Origin: Chara braunii
Lineage: Eukaryota; Streptophyta; Charophyceae; Charales; Characeae
Direction of reading: 5' to 3'
Length of the DNA stretch: 33,109 bases
Assembly: GCA_003427395.1 (NCBI GenBank)
Contig: BFEA01000337.1
Coordinates: forward strand, 1,010,817 to 1,043,925
How positions within the stretch are numbered: the first letter of the stretch is position 1; every line of letters begins with the position of its first letter. The notes under the pieces were generated by a model. The model did no database searches. It saw only the letters and a list, made by a program, of their open reading frames with translations, and was not told where the DNA came from. Made by a program: the position numbers and the translations under genes. This document shows, piece after piece, positions 10,597 through 20,440 of the stretch.

Positions 10597-10738
10597 TGAC
10601 TTCTTTTTCTTTTTTTCTTTTTTTTTTTTTTCTTTTTTTTTTCATGTGGGCCGATGGACCACGGATCAGATATTAAACTGATCAGAACAGATACAATGCA
10701 CTTGATCTTAGCCAAAAGGCCGAGAAAGGTATTGACTT
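10597..10738. repeat. Short duplication flanking the U2 retrocopy, with its A-rich tail
   Basis: TGACTT occurs at 10597-10602 and again at 10733-10738, immediately outside the U2 copy and its tail. The tail is a T-rich tract on the plus strand (10603-10642), which reads as A-runs broken by single G on the U2 sense strand. A 6-bp duplication is short, so chance cannot be excluded, but tail plus duplication is the expected pattern for LINE-driven retroposition. Confidence 0.55.
10643..10732 (-). pseudogene. U2: U2 snRNA retropseudogene, 3'-truncated
   Basis: On the minus strand the first ~90 nt of U2 spliceosomal RNA are recognisable from its exact 5' end: ATACCTTTCTCGGCCTTTTG, then GGCTAAGATCAAGTG, then CAGTTTAATATCTGAT, and the stem-loop around CCATCGGCCCAC. 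The branch-point recognition region, normally GTAGTA, is altered and about 2 nt longer (GTGCATTGTATC). One stem base pair is also lost (GTGGTCC facing GGCCCAC). The sequence stops before the Sm site and is replaced by an A-rich tail. No plant upstream element (RTCCCACATCG type) was seen upstream of the 5' end. It is therefore a processed, non-functional copy and not a working U2 gene. Confidence 0.85.
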
Positions 10739-10842
10739 TGGGCCTTTGGGCCTCGCCGCACCACAATCGAAAGGCGAAAAAATTCGACGGCTGTCAGAAC
10801 AAATTCTACAGCCTCCATTCGACAATTTGCCCCCCTTTAGCC

Positions 10843-10847
10843 ACACA
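10843..10847. repeat. Target-site duplication, left (ACACA)
   Basis: The five bases ACACA directly before the left LTR are identical to 21108-21112 directly after the right LTR. A 5-bp duplication is standard for Ty3/gypsy integrase and fixes both element boundaries. Confidence 0.95.
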
Positions 10848-11149
10848 TGTAGCGGACCCACCAGGTGTGGTGCTCCGCTTGGGATGATGACCGAGATGGA
10901 GGATGAGGGAGGAGCGAGATGGCACAATGCAGCTCCCACGCAAGACTCCTACGCACGTACTCCAAAACTGTGAGAATGTAGAATGATCTCGAAAACAGAC
11001 ACGGCTGGGGTATACCCCAGCGGACTGACGGGACTGGACTGGACTGGCCGGTACCTCTGTAGCCAGGACTGGACTGCTCCGAATAGAACACAGGCCTGTG
11101 AGTATAGGCCAAGGGGCTGGTCTCACAGGCCAATTAGAGGTCCGCTACA
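10848..11149 (-). repeat. 3' LTR (302 bp)
   Basis: This is a direct repeat of 20799-21107. Its ends TGTAGCGGACC and GGTCCGCTACA are perfect inverted repeats. It contains a perfect 16-bp palindrome CTGGGGTATACCCCAG (11003-11018) and a GGACTGGACTGGACTGG run near 11036. No clear polypurine tract precedes it on the sense strand; the adjacent sense sequence is only weakly purine-rich. Confidence 0.95.
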
Positions 11150-12325
11150 CGATCCTCGGCCTATGATGGATCGCCTAGATACAAACACGCTTCCGCCAAG
11201 AAGCGGAACTCTACCAAAGAAAAAGCAAACCTGAGTAGTCTAGGATGCGGAGCAAGCTCCATGCGATGCAACCTATAATGGAAAATGTCACAAAACAGCA
11301 ATGTCACAGCTAACAGCCTAAGTGAAAGCAAAAGCAACTAACTAGCATACATGTCCTAGGACAGCAAAAGCAACTAACTAGCATACATGTCATAGGAAAG
11401 CAGAAGCAACTAACTAGCATACATGTCCTAGGAAAGCAGAAGGTAATGACAACTAGATCCTAGAATGTTGGAGGCAATAGCCTCAGTCTGGAAACAACTG
11501 ACTAGTGTATAAGTCCTAAGAACAACAAAAGCAGAACAACTAAATCCTAAAAATGTCAGAGGCAGTAGCCTCAGTCTGAGAGCAACAAGCAACAACAAGT
11601 CAACCATATGTCACAGGAGAAGTGTGTCACAAACCAAAGGGTGGGATGGTCTCTGAGGGTGGCGAATGCAGCCTAGGGGGCGAAGACTCCTAAGGGCATC
11701 CACACATAGTGAGAGGGGGAACACATGTCATCAGGCTCAATGAGGGTAGGGAATTGGGAGCGAACAGAACCAATGACCCTAACAGATAGACCATCAGGGC
11801 GGGTAATGCTCGACTAAAGGGGTGACCGCTATGGAGGGTCGACCATGCAAGGGAACAAGGGAGTCTGGTATACTGGGCGCACCTGGATGAAGCATGCAAG
11901 GTTGCCTAACTAGGGCGTGAGGGCCGGCAGAGGGTAGAAAAAGTAATGATTAAGGGAATCATGCGAATGACTCCTAAGGTGAGGGAACTCAGAGCTAGAT
12001 CCGTAAGATGGGAAGCCAGGGCAACACTAATACGGTCCCGATGCCTATGCGTATACCAAGGGAGAGCCCAACTCAGAGGAACCGGCTAAAGGGAGACCAT
12101 CATGCGACACAACAAGGGTACTGTATACGGTAAAGTGGTAAGAGAGTGACGACGTCTGAAGTAGGCAGAGCTGATCGTGATGAAGTCCATGAAGCTGTCG
12201 ATGACGTCCATGACGAGAAGTACGGAATGTCGTCGAGGAAGAGCCGCAACGTCGATGAGCTGAAGTAACAAAACTGATGTGGATGGAGTACTGAGAAGTC
12301 AAAGACGTGGGAAGGTAAGTCAGAG
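11150..12325 (-). other. Chromovirus 3' non-coding region
   Basis: About 1.2 kb separates the integrase stop from the 3' LTR, with no protein-like reading frame. It holds the 36-bp tandem array listed separately. It also holds two copies, about 89 bp apart, of a segment containing GAGGCA(A/G)TAGCCTCAGTCTG (near 11471 and 11560). Confidence 0.7.
11328..11435. repeat. 36-bp tandem repeat, 3 copies
   Basis: Units start at 11328, 11364 and 11400, each built on GCA(A/G)AAGCAACTAACTAGC followed by ATACATGTC(C/A)TAGGA. A fourth partial start (GCAGAAG) follows at 11436. The copies differ by only a few bases, so the array is younger than much of the surrounding decay or has been homogenised. Confidence 0.9.
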
Positions 12326-13821
12326 TCAATCGTCGTATTGAGCAGGACGACGACGAGTGCGCTGTGGACGCTCAAAAGCATCCGGCTGCTGCTGAAGGTC
12401 TGCCTCAGATGGAGCATGCTCGACTTCAGCGGTCTCCTCAGCCGGGGGAGAGGGAGGAGGGTTAATGGGCTGAGGAGGAGCAGTGATCCCAGCACGACGA
12501 GCACGGTCATAGGCACGCACCAATATGCGAGCGTGCTGCAAGTGCTCGAGGGGCTCCCAGGTAGCCTCCTCATCACGGTAACCCTTCCAACATACGAGAT
12601 ACTCGACGTGGGGAGGGTTCTTGTCGGTGACTCGGCGACCAATGATGTCTGAAACGAGGAACTCCTCGTGGCCGTCCACCATGATGGGTGGAGGGCGCTC
12701 GTATGGTCGTCCAGCGAAACGCTCAGACGGTCTGCGGTAAGGACGCAGTAACGAGACGTGGTAGACATCGTGCACACGAGCCTGGCGTAGGTAGTCGGGC
12801 AGCTTCACACGGAAGCTGACCGGGCTAGATACCGTATCAGAACCCACGACCTGGAGGATGCGGCATGGGCCAAAGAAGCGACGCCGAAACTTACGAAGCG
12901 TGTCCGCTTCGAGCTGTAAGTGGCGGACGTTGATAAGCACATCATCACTGACTTTGAATGGATGATCCATCCTCGATCGGTTCGCATGTGCTGCCATGTG
13001 GGTCTGAGAAGCGGCTATGTGCTTATGTGCGGTCTTCATGATCGACGTCATGTGTGCAACCCAATCATCCAGTGCGGGACGACTCGTGTTGGGGTGCATC
13101 TGTAACAGTCGAAGGAAGTCCGCGGGAACACGAGGGTGATAGCCGAGGCCGCAATAGTAAGGCGACATCCTCGTGGCTGGCGAGACTGCGTGGTTGTAGG
13201 CTATCTCCGCGTGGGCAAGATGAAGATCCCATTGCTGGTCGTCACAAACAATCTTTCGGAGAATATCTCCGAGAGTCCTGTTCGCGACCTCGGTCTGACC
13301 ATCAGTCTGGGGATGGTAAGACGAGGAGATGCGGAGCTGAGTGTCGTAAACCTCGTGGAGCCGTCGCCAGAATCGGCTGGTAAAGCGTGGGTCACGGCCA
13401 GAGATGATGCTCAAAGGTAAGCCGTGGTCACGCAGGACTCGGTCAAACACAATGTCGGCGACCTGACGTGGACTGATGGCATAGTGGTACGGAACAAAGC
13501 GTGCACGCTTCGTGAAGCGGTCGACGACGACCAGGATAGCATCATGACCGTGGGGGGTCGGAGGACGAAGATGACCGATAAAGTCTATCGAGATGGACTG
13601 CCAATGCCCCTCAGGGATAGGAAGAGGCTGGAGCAAACCATAAGGAAGGTGGTTCGCACTGTTCACCTCCTGACAGGTGGGACACTTTGCGACGTAGTCC
13701 TTCACAAAGTCCTTGCGCTTCGGCCAGACGTACAGGCGGCTCACACGAGTCAACGTCTTGTGGAAGCCCACATGACCGACAGCTGCCTGGTCATGAAACT
13801 CTGCTACTGCTTGGACACGTA
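12326..13821 (-). pseudogene. Chromovirus integrase with GPY/F module and chromodomain
   Basis: One open frame of about 490 codons, the best-preserved part of the element. The zinc-binding HHCC domain is visible: His in EFHDQ and VGHVG, then KCPTC. In the catalytic core, SISIDFIG supplies the first Asp and DGQTEVAN the Glu. The second Asp sits in SxRDPRF and is Gly (SGRDPRF). With 35 residues between that Gly and the Glu, the spacing fits DD35E exactly, so the catalytic Asp itself is lost. A GPY/F-like segment (FFGPCRILQVVG) follows. A chromodomain then follows (FLVSDIIG ... EYLVCWKGY ... ATWEPLEHL), which in this family directs insertion to modified chromatin. A Pro-rich tail ends at the TAG/TAA near 12326. 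The frame differs from the preceding RNase H, so a frameshift lies near 13810. Confidence 0.9.
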
Positions 13822-14667
13822 GCTGTCCAGTGGAGGGAACGCAATACGAGGCTCTTTGGTACCCTGTGAACCGTGCAAGTACACAAGACCGTTGTCCCCG
13901 AGAGAGTAGTTCGGGATGGTCTTGCCACTCCGAAGGGTCACGTGGATGTCGCGATAGTCGGGGCAGTGGTGGTACTGAGTGCGAAACTCGTCGATCACCG
14001 AGTGGTGGACGGTGGTGACCGAGATGGAAGAGAGCTGGATCTGCTCTTGGTCGTGGTCAGGGCGTCGGGATAAGGCATATGCGACCCGATTAGTCTCACC
14101 CTTGATGTGCTCAGTGGTGAAACTAAACTCGGATAGGTCGCGCCACGAGCGAGCTTGTCGAGGAGTGAGCTTCGGTTTTGTCAGAAAAGCCTGGACAACA
14201 GAGTTGTCCGTACGTACCGTGAATGGTGCCCCGTGCAGGTAGTGACGCCAGTGTCGAGCGACATAAACTACTGTGAGAACCTCACGTTCATCAGCGGTGT
14301 AGTTCATCCCGGCGGGCAGGAGTTGACGGGAGTAAAAGGCTATCAGACAATCACTTGAGCGAGACTCGACAGTGTCGTCCTCGGGGATGGTAGGAGAATA
14401 GTCAATAGAAGGCTCGTCAGTAGCTGAACGAGTAGGCGTCAGGCGGGAGGCAGTGGTAGGGGTAGGGGGTGGGAAGCGAGGGATACGGGGATGGGATGAA
14501 TCAGGAGAGGAGGGGAAGATCTGAGAAAGCATGACTCCTACAATAAAGTCTGACGCATCGGTGGTAAGGATAAAAGGACGATAAAAAAATCGGGTAGGTG
14601 AAAAACCGGTGCGCATGTCACCGCCTTCTTGAGGGCGCGGAAAGCATTCTCGTGGAGGGGTGTCCAA
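13804..14667 (-). pseudogene. Chromovirus RNase H domain
   Basis: TTDASDF marks the first catalytic Asp. AFYSRQLLP...YTADEREVLTVV supplies the Glu, and VRTDNSVVQAFL the next Asp. The last family Asp, in NxVADALSR, is Tyr here (NRVAYALSR; codon 14079-14077). Between the DASDF strand and AFYSRQL lies a Pro/Ser/Thr-rich insertion of about 60 residues, unusual for Ty3/gypsy RNase H. The start is joined to RT by a frameshift at a T7 run (plus-strand A7, about 14583-14589). Family role: removal of the RNA template during reverse transcription. Confidence 0.85.
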
Positions 14668-15797
14668 GCCCAGGGTGGGTTCTTCCGGAGGAGGTTGGAG
14701 GTAAGGACGTAGGAATACCTAGCGTATCCCTGGATGAAACTACTATAGTATCTGGTAAGGCCTAGAAAGCTTCGAAGCTGCTGGGTGGATGTGGGGACGG
14801 GTCACTCCGCAATAGCAGTGATCTTCGCGTCGTCCATGTGGAGACCCTGGCCAGACACGTAGTGTCCTAAGAAATCCACTTTGTGCTGGGCAAAGCGGCA
14901 CTTGCTCAGCTTGGCGTAGAAGCCATGTTTGCGCAAGCGGTCAAGGACGTCGCAGAGGTGTCAGAGGTGCTCCTCAAGGGTACGACTGTAGACCAGGATA
15001 TCGTCGAGGTAGACGAGAACGTACTACTCCAGGATATCCCTGAAGATGTCGTTCATCGCCCTCTGGAAGGTAGCGGGTGTGTTGGTGAGGCCGAATGACA
15101 TCAGCGTAAACTCGTAGTGGCCAAAGCGCGATCGGAACGCTGTCTTCGGCTGGTCCGCTGCAGCGACGGGTATCTAATGGTAACCGCTACGAAGATCGAT
15201 CTTCGTAAAGAAGCGGTTGTCTGCTAGGCGGTTGAACAACTCATCGGAACGAGGCATGGGGTTACTGTTCTTAACCGTGTAGCGGGTGGGACCACGATAG
15301 TCGATGCAGAGACAGAGAGTTTCATCCGCTTTGCGAGCAAAGAGGACGGGTGCACCCCACGGGGAGTTGCTGGGTTTAATGAAACCCAGTCTCAGGAGCT
15401 CCTAAAGCTAACGCTTGAGTTCAGTGGCCTCGGGGATCGAGAGTCTGTAGGGTGTCTGGTGGTGAACACGGTAGTCAGGCACAAGCTGGATTGAGCGTTT
15501 GACGTCGCGCATCGGTGGGATGCCGACGTATGAGAACGACGATGGAAAAACGTCGTGGTACTCTCGAATAAGGTCACGAACTGCGGGCTCTAGGTCAGCC
15601 GTATATCGTGCGAGTTCCTCAGCGGCAGCGTCAGCGTCAGCGTCAGCGCGCGACGGCAGGGTGGACTCGACGGACGGCGGAGNGNGGGAAGTAGAGATGG
15701 GAGCCATGGAGATAGGAGGAGGATCAGGCTCCAGAGGGATGAGCTCGGCGTCGGGACAGGGTGGATCATAGTGTAAGAGATCCATCACGTTCACCAT
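14590..15797 (-). pseudogene. Chromovirus reverse transcriptase domain, many stops
   Basis: One frame carries [37 protein letters not shown] (motif A Asp) and VYLDDILVYS (catalytic YLDD at 15011-15000). It continues through FLGHYVSGQG and RSFLGLTRYY to ENAFRALKKA. It is interrupted by TAG at 15410-15408, 15404-15402, 15176-15174 (where GYHQI is conserved, so CAG to TAG) and 15026-15024, and by TGA at 14963-14961 and 14804-14802 (the latter at a usual Trp). Both catalytic motifs are intact despite six stops. A Ser/Pro-rich linker with a (DA)n run and two unread bases (about 15683-15685) precedes the domain. Confidence 0.88.
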
Positions 15798-16693
15798 AAA
15801 GAAGGTGACGTCGTTATGTCAGATGAAGTGGGCGAACTACCGAGGCGAGGTGACAGTGATAGAAGGAGATGGTGTGGACACGGAAAGCTCTGGGGGAAGA
15901 GATCGGGGTGTGGTGTTGCAGTGGTACCTATGAAAGGTACGCGATATGTCTGTCCACACTTCGTTTTGAGAACGAGAGTGTTGGTCGCCCAATCGGCCTC
16001 GGTGCTGCGAAACCGATGAGACCACAGAGTGCCGAGAATGAAGTCGTACCCCGTCTCCATCATATCGAAATGTGCAGAGGAGCGGTAGCGACGAGAAGCC
16101 GGGGGACGATTAGTCAGCTCGGGAGTGAGGAAGAAGGGGAGGTCGGTGACCGCCTGATCGAAGAAGCGCTGGGTCTTGTCGTCCCCTAGGGTGACAGAGA
16201 TGGGATTCGGAGACCCTGTCGTGGGTAAGCGGGCTTCTTTCACCACACGTGGGTGAATGAAGTCGCCATGAGAACCGAAATCCCACAGCGCCGAGTACAC
16301 CCTCGTGGAGGTCCCCGGTCATACTAGAATGATCGGGAGGGTGCGATCAGGGTCAGAGAGGATGGTGAGAAGTCGACGCAGTGTAGCGACATGGAGGGTG
16401 AGTCGCTCCTGACGAGCCTGGAGCATGCTCAAGTCCAGAAGAGGGGACACAACTTCCTCACGAGTAGCGAGCTGCTCGCTGCAACGGGCTGAGCGAATGG
16501 CTCGCCGCATTGGTAGTCGCGGCGGGGTAGGAGGGGGGACGGTGGTCTGCGGAGGCGCATACGGTACTGGGACAGAGGTCTGAGTACACTCTGTCGGGTC
16601 CTGCGAGACCTCAACTCCAGTAGCGAGAGGGGCAAACCACGACGGGGCTGTCGAGAAGCCGACTACTGAGGAGGGCGCATGTGTACACTGCAC
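15791..16693 (-). pseudogene. Chromovirus protease and upstream linker
   Basis: A linker (about 125 codons, Pro-rich then Leu/Arg-rich) is followed, after an in-frame TGA at 16321-16319, by an aspartic protease domain. The active-site motif reads LWDFGSHGDFIHP; the family norm is D-(S/T)-G, so the Ser is Phe here, one C-to-T change. A second half with ETGYDFILGTLW resembles the ILG segment of retropepsins. The frame then changes near 15810-15830 to that of RT. Family role: processing of the Gag-Pol polyprotein. Confidence 0.75.
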
Positions 16694-16698
16694 CGTGG

Positions 16699-18730
16699 CT
16701 AAGAGGCGCCGGGGGGGGACTGAGCACGACGCTGGCGGGAAAGGTCAGCGTAGTGGCGGTCAAGGGCGATGGTATAAGGGCACCGCGAGGAGGTATGACC
16801 GTCCTGGCGGCAGCGCAAGCACCCACGCCAGCCCAAAATAGTCGCGCGCTCCTCAACGGAAAGGACACCGCGAGGAGGTACAAAGACCTGAGGGAGGTCC
16901 TGTTGAGGGACCTCGGGGGCGACACGTTAGCGTGACCAGGGTGGCTGCATGCCCGGGAGAGGGCGGAGAGGATGAGCTTGAGGCGCTCGGCCATAGGGAG
17001 AGTAGAGTCCTCCAGGTGGTGGTGGATGACCTTGCTGAGGTCGAGGTCGTCGCTATGGTCACCCTCTGGCGACAGCGGGGCACCAACGTCCTGCTCACCA
17101 TACTTGAGCGAGCTGAAGCGGTGCAAGAAGTGGCGGCCCTACTGCGTGGAATGATGGGGGCGACCGCGGAAAGGGGAACAGTGCTGGGAAGTGCCGTGAG
17201 AGGAGGAGGAGGCGTAGCCGGTACGCTGAGGCTGGGAGGAGGAAGTGGGGTGACGACAGGCCCGCATCCGCTGATGGTCCTTGACGGCCTCGTAAGCCTG
17301 CAGGGCCGATGTTAAATCATACCGCCATAACTCGGAGCGGTACTCGAGCGGAAGGCTGGCCAAGAAACGATCGATAAGGGCAACCTCGGGGAGGAACGCC
17401 ACGTCACAAATGAGGCGGGCGTCCTGGAAGACATGGATGTGGCGATCCAGGCCGGCAGCGCCACCAGAGCCGGATCAGCGTGTAGTGACGACACACTCGA
17501 AGGCGACAGTCACGTCATGTCGGGATCCGAAGCGATCCTCAAGGAACGCCTGGAAATCCATGAAGGTCGGAGTCCGACCCGCATGAAGGGAGTAAGCGTA
17601 GAAATCCTCCTAGGCGTCAAAAGGACCGCCACGGACGTGCGTGGAGAGGTGACCCACCCACGTATCAGGTGGGGCGCCCATGAGCTGGAGGGTGGGGGTG
17701 GCAGACTGTAACCACCGAGACACACGTATGCCTGTACCGTCATACAAGGCAATGTCCGTCAAGCGGACGAGTGGTGCGCCACCGTTTTGGTGGCGAGGGG
17801 ATCGAGGAGCAGGGGCCTGTGTCGTGGCTGAGTAAGTCAGCGCAGGTCCTGGAGAAAGGGGTGCAACTGACTGTGCGCCCGTGCCGCATGAGGGAGCGGC
17901 AGGGGCAACAACGGCAAGCTGCGAGGGAGCTGCGGTAGAAGAGGTCGCAACAACCGCAAGAATATGAAGAAGGTAGGATGGGGCTGGATAGGGTACAGGG
18001 CGAGAGAAGCGAGCGTGCATGGAAGGAACTTGAAGGGTAGAGGAAGGAGGGGGTGCGCCCGAAGGCGCGGCCACCTGTGAGGGTGGGGGTGGCTGAAGGC
18101 GTAAGAGGGCGAGGTCGGCCCGGGTCTGGGCAATCTCGTCCTCGAGATAGACGTAGATCATGCGAGGAGTGGCAGGAGGAAGAGTGGGGGAGGTGGACGC
18201 ACGAGCAACGCGGGGCATCCTGGAGGGGGAAGAGCCAGGTGGGGAGGGAGAAGCGGGGCACCCGGAAAAGATGAGACCATGGCAGGGGGTTGTGGTCCTG
18301 TGGTTGTAGTGACAGGCATCTGGGCGGGTGCGCCCGTAGACTGAGGGAGGGCCTGACTCGTGACGGCCGTCGAGCTAGGGGCGTGGACGGTCACCAAGAT
18401 GGCTGGGTCGGGGGTAGCGCAGGAGGAAGCTCCACCGTGGCCACCCCGTCGGAGGGCTGGGGACCCGGACTGGGCACCAGGAGAAGAGAGAGAGTCAGGA
18501 GATGAAGGATAGGCAACGTTCTGGAGTTGCTGCACGCCGGCGGCAAAGGTCGCCATCTGCGCCTGTAAGGGCGCGAGGATCTCGAGTTGTGAGTGAGTGG
18601 GCACGAGGAGCGAGGTGAGAAGGGTGTGCAGATCCCCTTGGGGCGGCTGACCCTGGACCGCCAGCACGGGTGTGAAGCCCGGTGTCGTGGTCGTCACCGC
18701 GTCGACGGCGTGTGACACACCGTCGGCCAT
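16699..18730 (-). pseudogene. Chromovirus gag: capsid-like region and CCHC zinc knuckle, frameshifted
   Basis: The start is the ATG at 18730. A Pro/Ser/Thr-rich N-terminal region (about 170 codons) changes frame near 18210-18260. The second frame holds a coiled-coil-like segment (YLEDEIAQTRADLALLRL) and the retrotransposon gag capsid region (LYDGTGIRVSRWLQS ... EDFYAYS ... FQAFLEDRFG ... FLASLPLEYRSEL). Stops interrupt it at 17612-17610 (TAG, at a likely Trp), 17477-17475 (TGA) and 17141-17139 (TAG). Near 16940 the frame changes again. In the third frame CLRCRQDGHTSSRC (16821-16780) is a textbook CX2CX4HX4C knuckle, and the frame ends with TAG at 16701-16699. Size would be about 675 residues. 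Role: particle assembly and RNA packaging. Confidence 0.85.
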
Positions 18731-18920
18731 GGGGAGGTGACGAGCCGGACTGGATGGGGCCAGAGGAGGTCCGCGTAAGCGGAGGGCGTAGGGGGGGGTC
18801 CGCGGTAGAAAGCGGCGGACGGTGCTAGCAAGGCTAGCGTGGACGCCGTCAAAGGGGGAGGGGTGGTTCGAGTCCAGAGTGCCCGAAGAGGACGGGGAAG
18901 GAGGGGGGGGGTTTGAGGAA

Positions 18921-18956
18921 CCCTAAACCCTATAAAAACCCTAAGAAAACCCTAAC
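18921..18956. repeat. Telo-box-like CCCTAAA cluster
   Basis: Four CCCTAA or CCCTAT words occur in about 36 bp, and TTAGGGTAGGG follows at about 18972 in the opposite orientation. The unit matches the plant telomere repeat (CCCTAAA), but spacing is irregular. It is an interstitial telo-box cluster about 190 bp upstream of gag and not a telomere. Confidence 0.6.
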
Positions 18957-19165
18957 CGAAGTTTGAGTGGTTAGGGTAGGGTACCGGTGACCTAATAAAG
19001 AAAGTAAAATAGCAAGCATAGGGAGGGAAGGTGGGAGAAAAATAAATAAACAGCGAGATTTCAAGAGAAAAATAAAAAATAAATAAGGAAATAAATAAAA
19101 AAATAATAATTAAAGAAATAAGGAGAGAAAATATGAAGAGAGAAATGGTATTTATTTTTTTACAA

Positions 19166-19567
19166 TTTTCGGCAACACTTCCCTACCCCTCATGGGGTCA
19201 AGAATGTGCCAATGGGAAAGGGGAGACCAAGATAAGCATACTAGATTTCAAATTGCCGTAAATTAAAAGTTTCAGAAAATAAATAAAGAAATAATAAATA
19301 AATAGATAAATAAATAAATAAGTAAATAAGTGGGTGAGGAGGTGGAGAGAGATAGGGTATCTAATTTTTCAAAACTTTTGGCAGCATTTCGTTACCCCCA
19401 TAGGGTCGAAGTGTGCCGAAAAAGACTAAGTAAGAGAAAATCAGAAAATTTCGGCAGCACTTCGTTACCCCCACGGGGTCAAAACGTGTGCTAAAAGCAA
19501 GAAACACCAACAGCTCATCAGATTTAAGGTTGCCGTAAAGAAAATCGAATTTTCAGAATAAAGAAAG
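19166..19567. repeat. Leader repeats: three copies of a ~45-bp word, ~280-bp period
   Basis: TTTTCGGCAACACTTCCCTAC...GGGGTCAA, and variants of it, occur at 19166-19210, 19375-19420 and 19449-19494. A second word, TTGCCGTAAA followed by TTTCAGAA(A/T)A, occurs near 19253 and 19530. The spacing suggests a tandem duplication of about 280 bp plus an extra inner copy, now diverged. Confidence 0.7.
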
Positions 19568-19966
19568 AAAATGAAATAAATCAGAAAATAAAAAAAGAGG
19601 GTGGTGAGTAAGATAATTCGATTTTTTTTTTTGGAAAAGAAAGGAAATATAAATCAAGAGAAGATAAAAAGAAGAAAAAGGAAAAAACAGAAAATTTTGA
19701 AGTTGGGGGAAAGGGGGATGAAAAGGTGAAGGAGATAAGAGAGAAATGGGTGGGAGAGAGAAAAAGAGTGAAGGGGGAGATGGGGGGAAGGGATGGGGTT
19801 GTTGGGGGAGAGAAGGGTGAGGGAATACCAGTGGGAGAGATAGGGATGGGAAAGGTGGAGAGGGATCAAGAAGCAAAAAGAGAAGAGGAGAAGGAAAAGA
19901 AATGAAATGAATAGAATGGAATAAAAATGGTGGGTGGTGGGAGAAAAGGTGGGGTGGGGAGAGGGG

Positions 19967-20100
19967 TATGAGTAAGAGGAGAGAGAGAAAGGGAGAGAAA
20001 GTGGGTTAGTATGGAGAGGGGAGAAGTGATACCTATGAATAAGAGGAGAGAGAGAAAGGGAGAGAAAGTGGGTTAGTATGGAGAGGGGAGAAGTGATACC
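19967..20100. repeat. 67-bp tandem duplication, two copies
   Basis: Units 19967-20033 and 20034-20100 are identical by eye except for one G/A difference (TATGAGTAAG against TATGAATAAG). Such high identity inside an otherwise decayed element means the duplication is recent. Confidence 0.95.
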
Positions 20101-20440
20101 TGGCCCTTGGTGTCTCCAAGGGCACAAGGTATACCAAGACCAGGAGGGTCTTGGCCTTCNCTGCAGCAAGCCAGCTGGAGGAGAGAGGGGGCTGAGATCT
20201 TGATCAGCCCCTAACAGCAGTTCTGCAGACCTGCAGATCTAGGGTCTGCTGTGTGAGCAGACCCTCACCACTGTAGAAAAGCCCCCTAAGCAGGGGGGTC
20301 TTCAGTTCCACCACAAGCTGCCATGTGGCAGTAGAGATGGCCACGTGCACAGGCAACAACAGCTAACAGGGGGGGGGGTAAATAGCTGGCACACAACTCT
20401 TCAACAACAGTGTGCCGCTGTATAGGACCGTACTCACACT

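Noticed and set aside
10643-10732. Functional U2 snRNA gene
   Set aside because: The Sm site and 3' half are missing, the branch-point region is altered, an A-rich tail follows, and no plant snRNA upstream element was seen.
11328-11435. CRISPR array
   Set aside because: The 36-bp units are directly adjacent with no unique spacers and lie inside a eukaryotic LTR element.
18915-18985. Telomere or subtelomere
   Set aside because: There are only a few irregular CCCTAA words, in the leader of an LTR element and not in a continuous array.
19553-20169. Leu/Pro/Ser/Phe-rich reading frames in the chromovirus leader
   Set aside because: They arise from translating a pyrimidine-rich low-complexity stretch and include the 67-bp duplication; no domain is visible.
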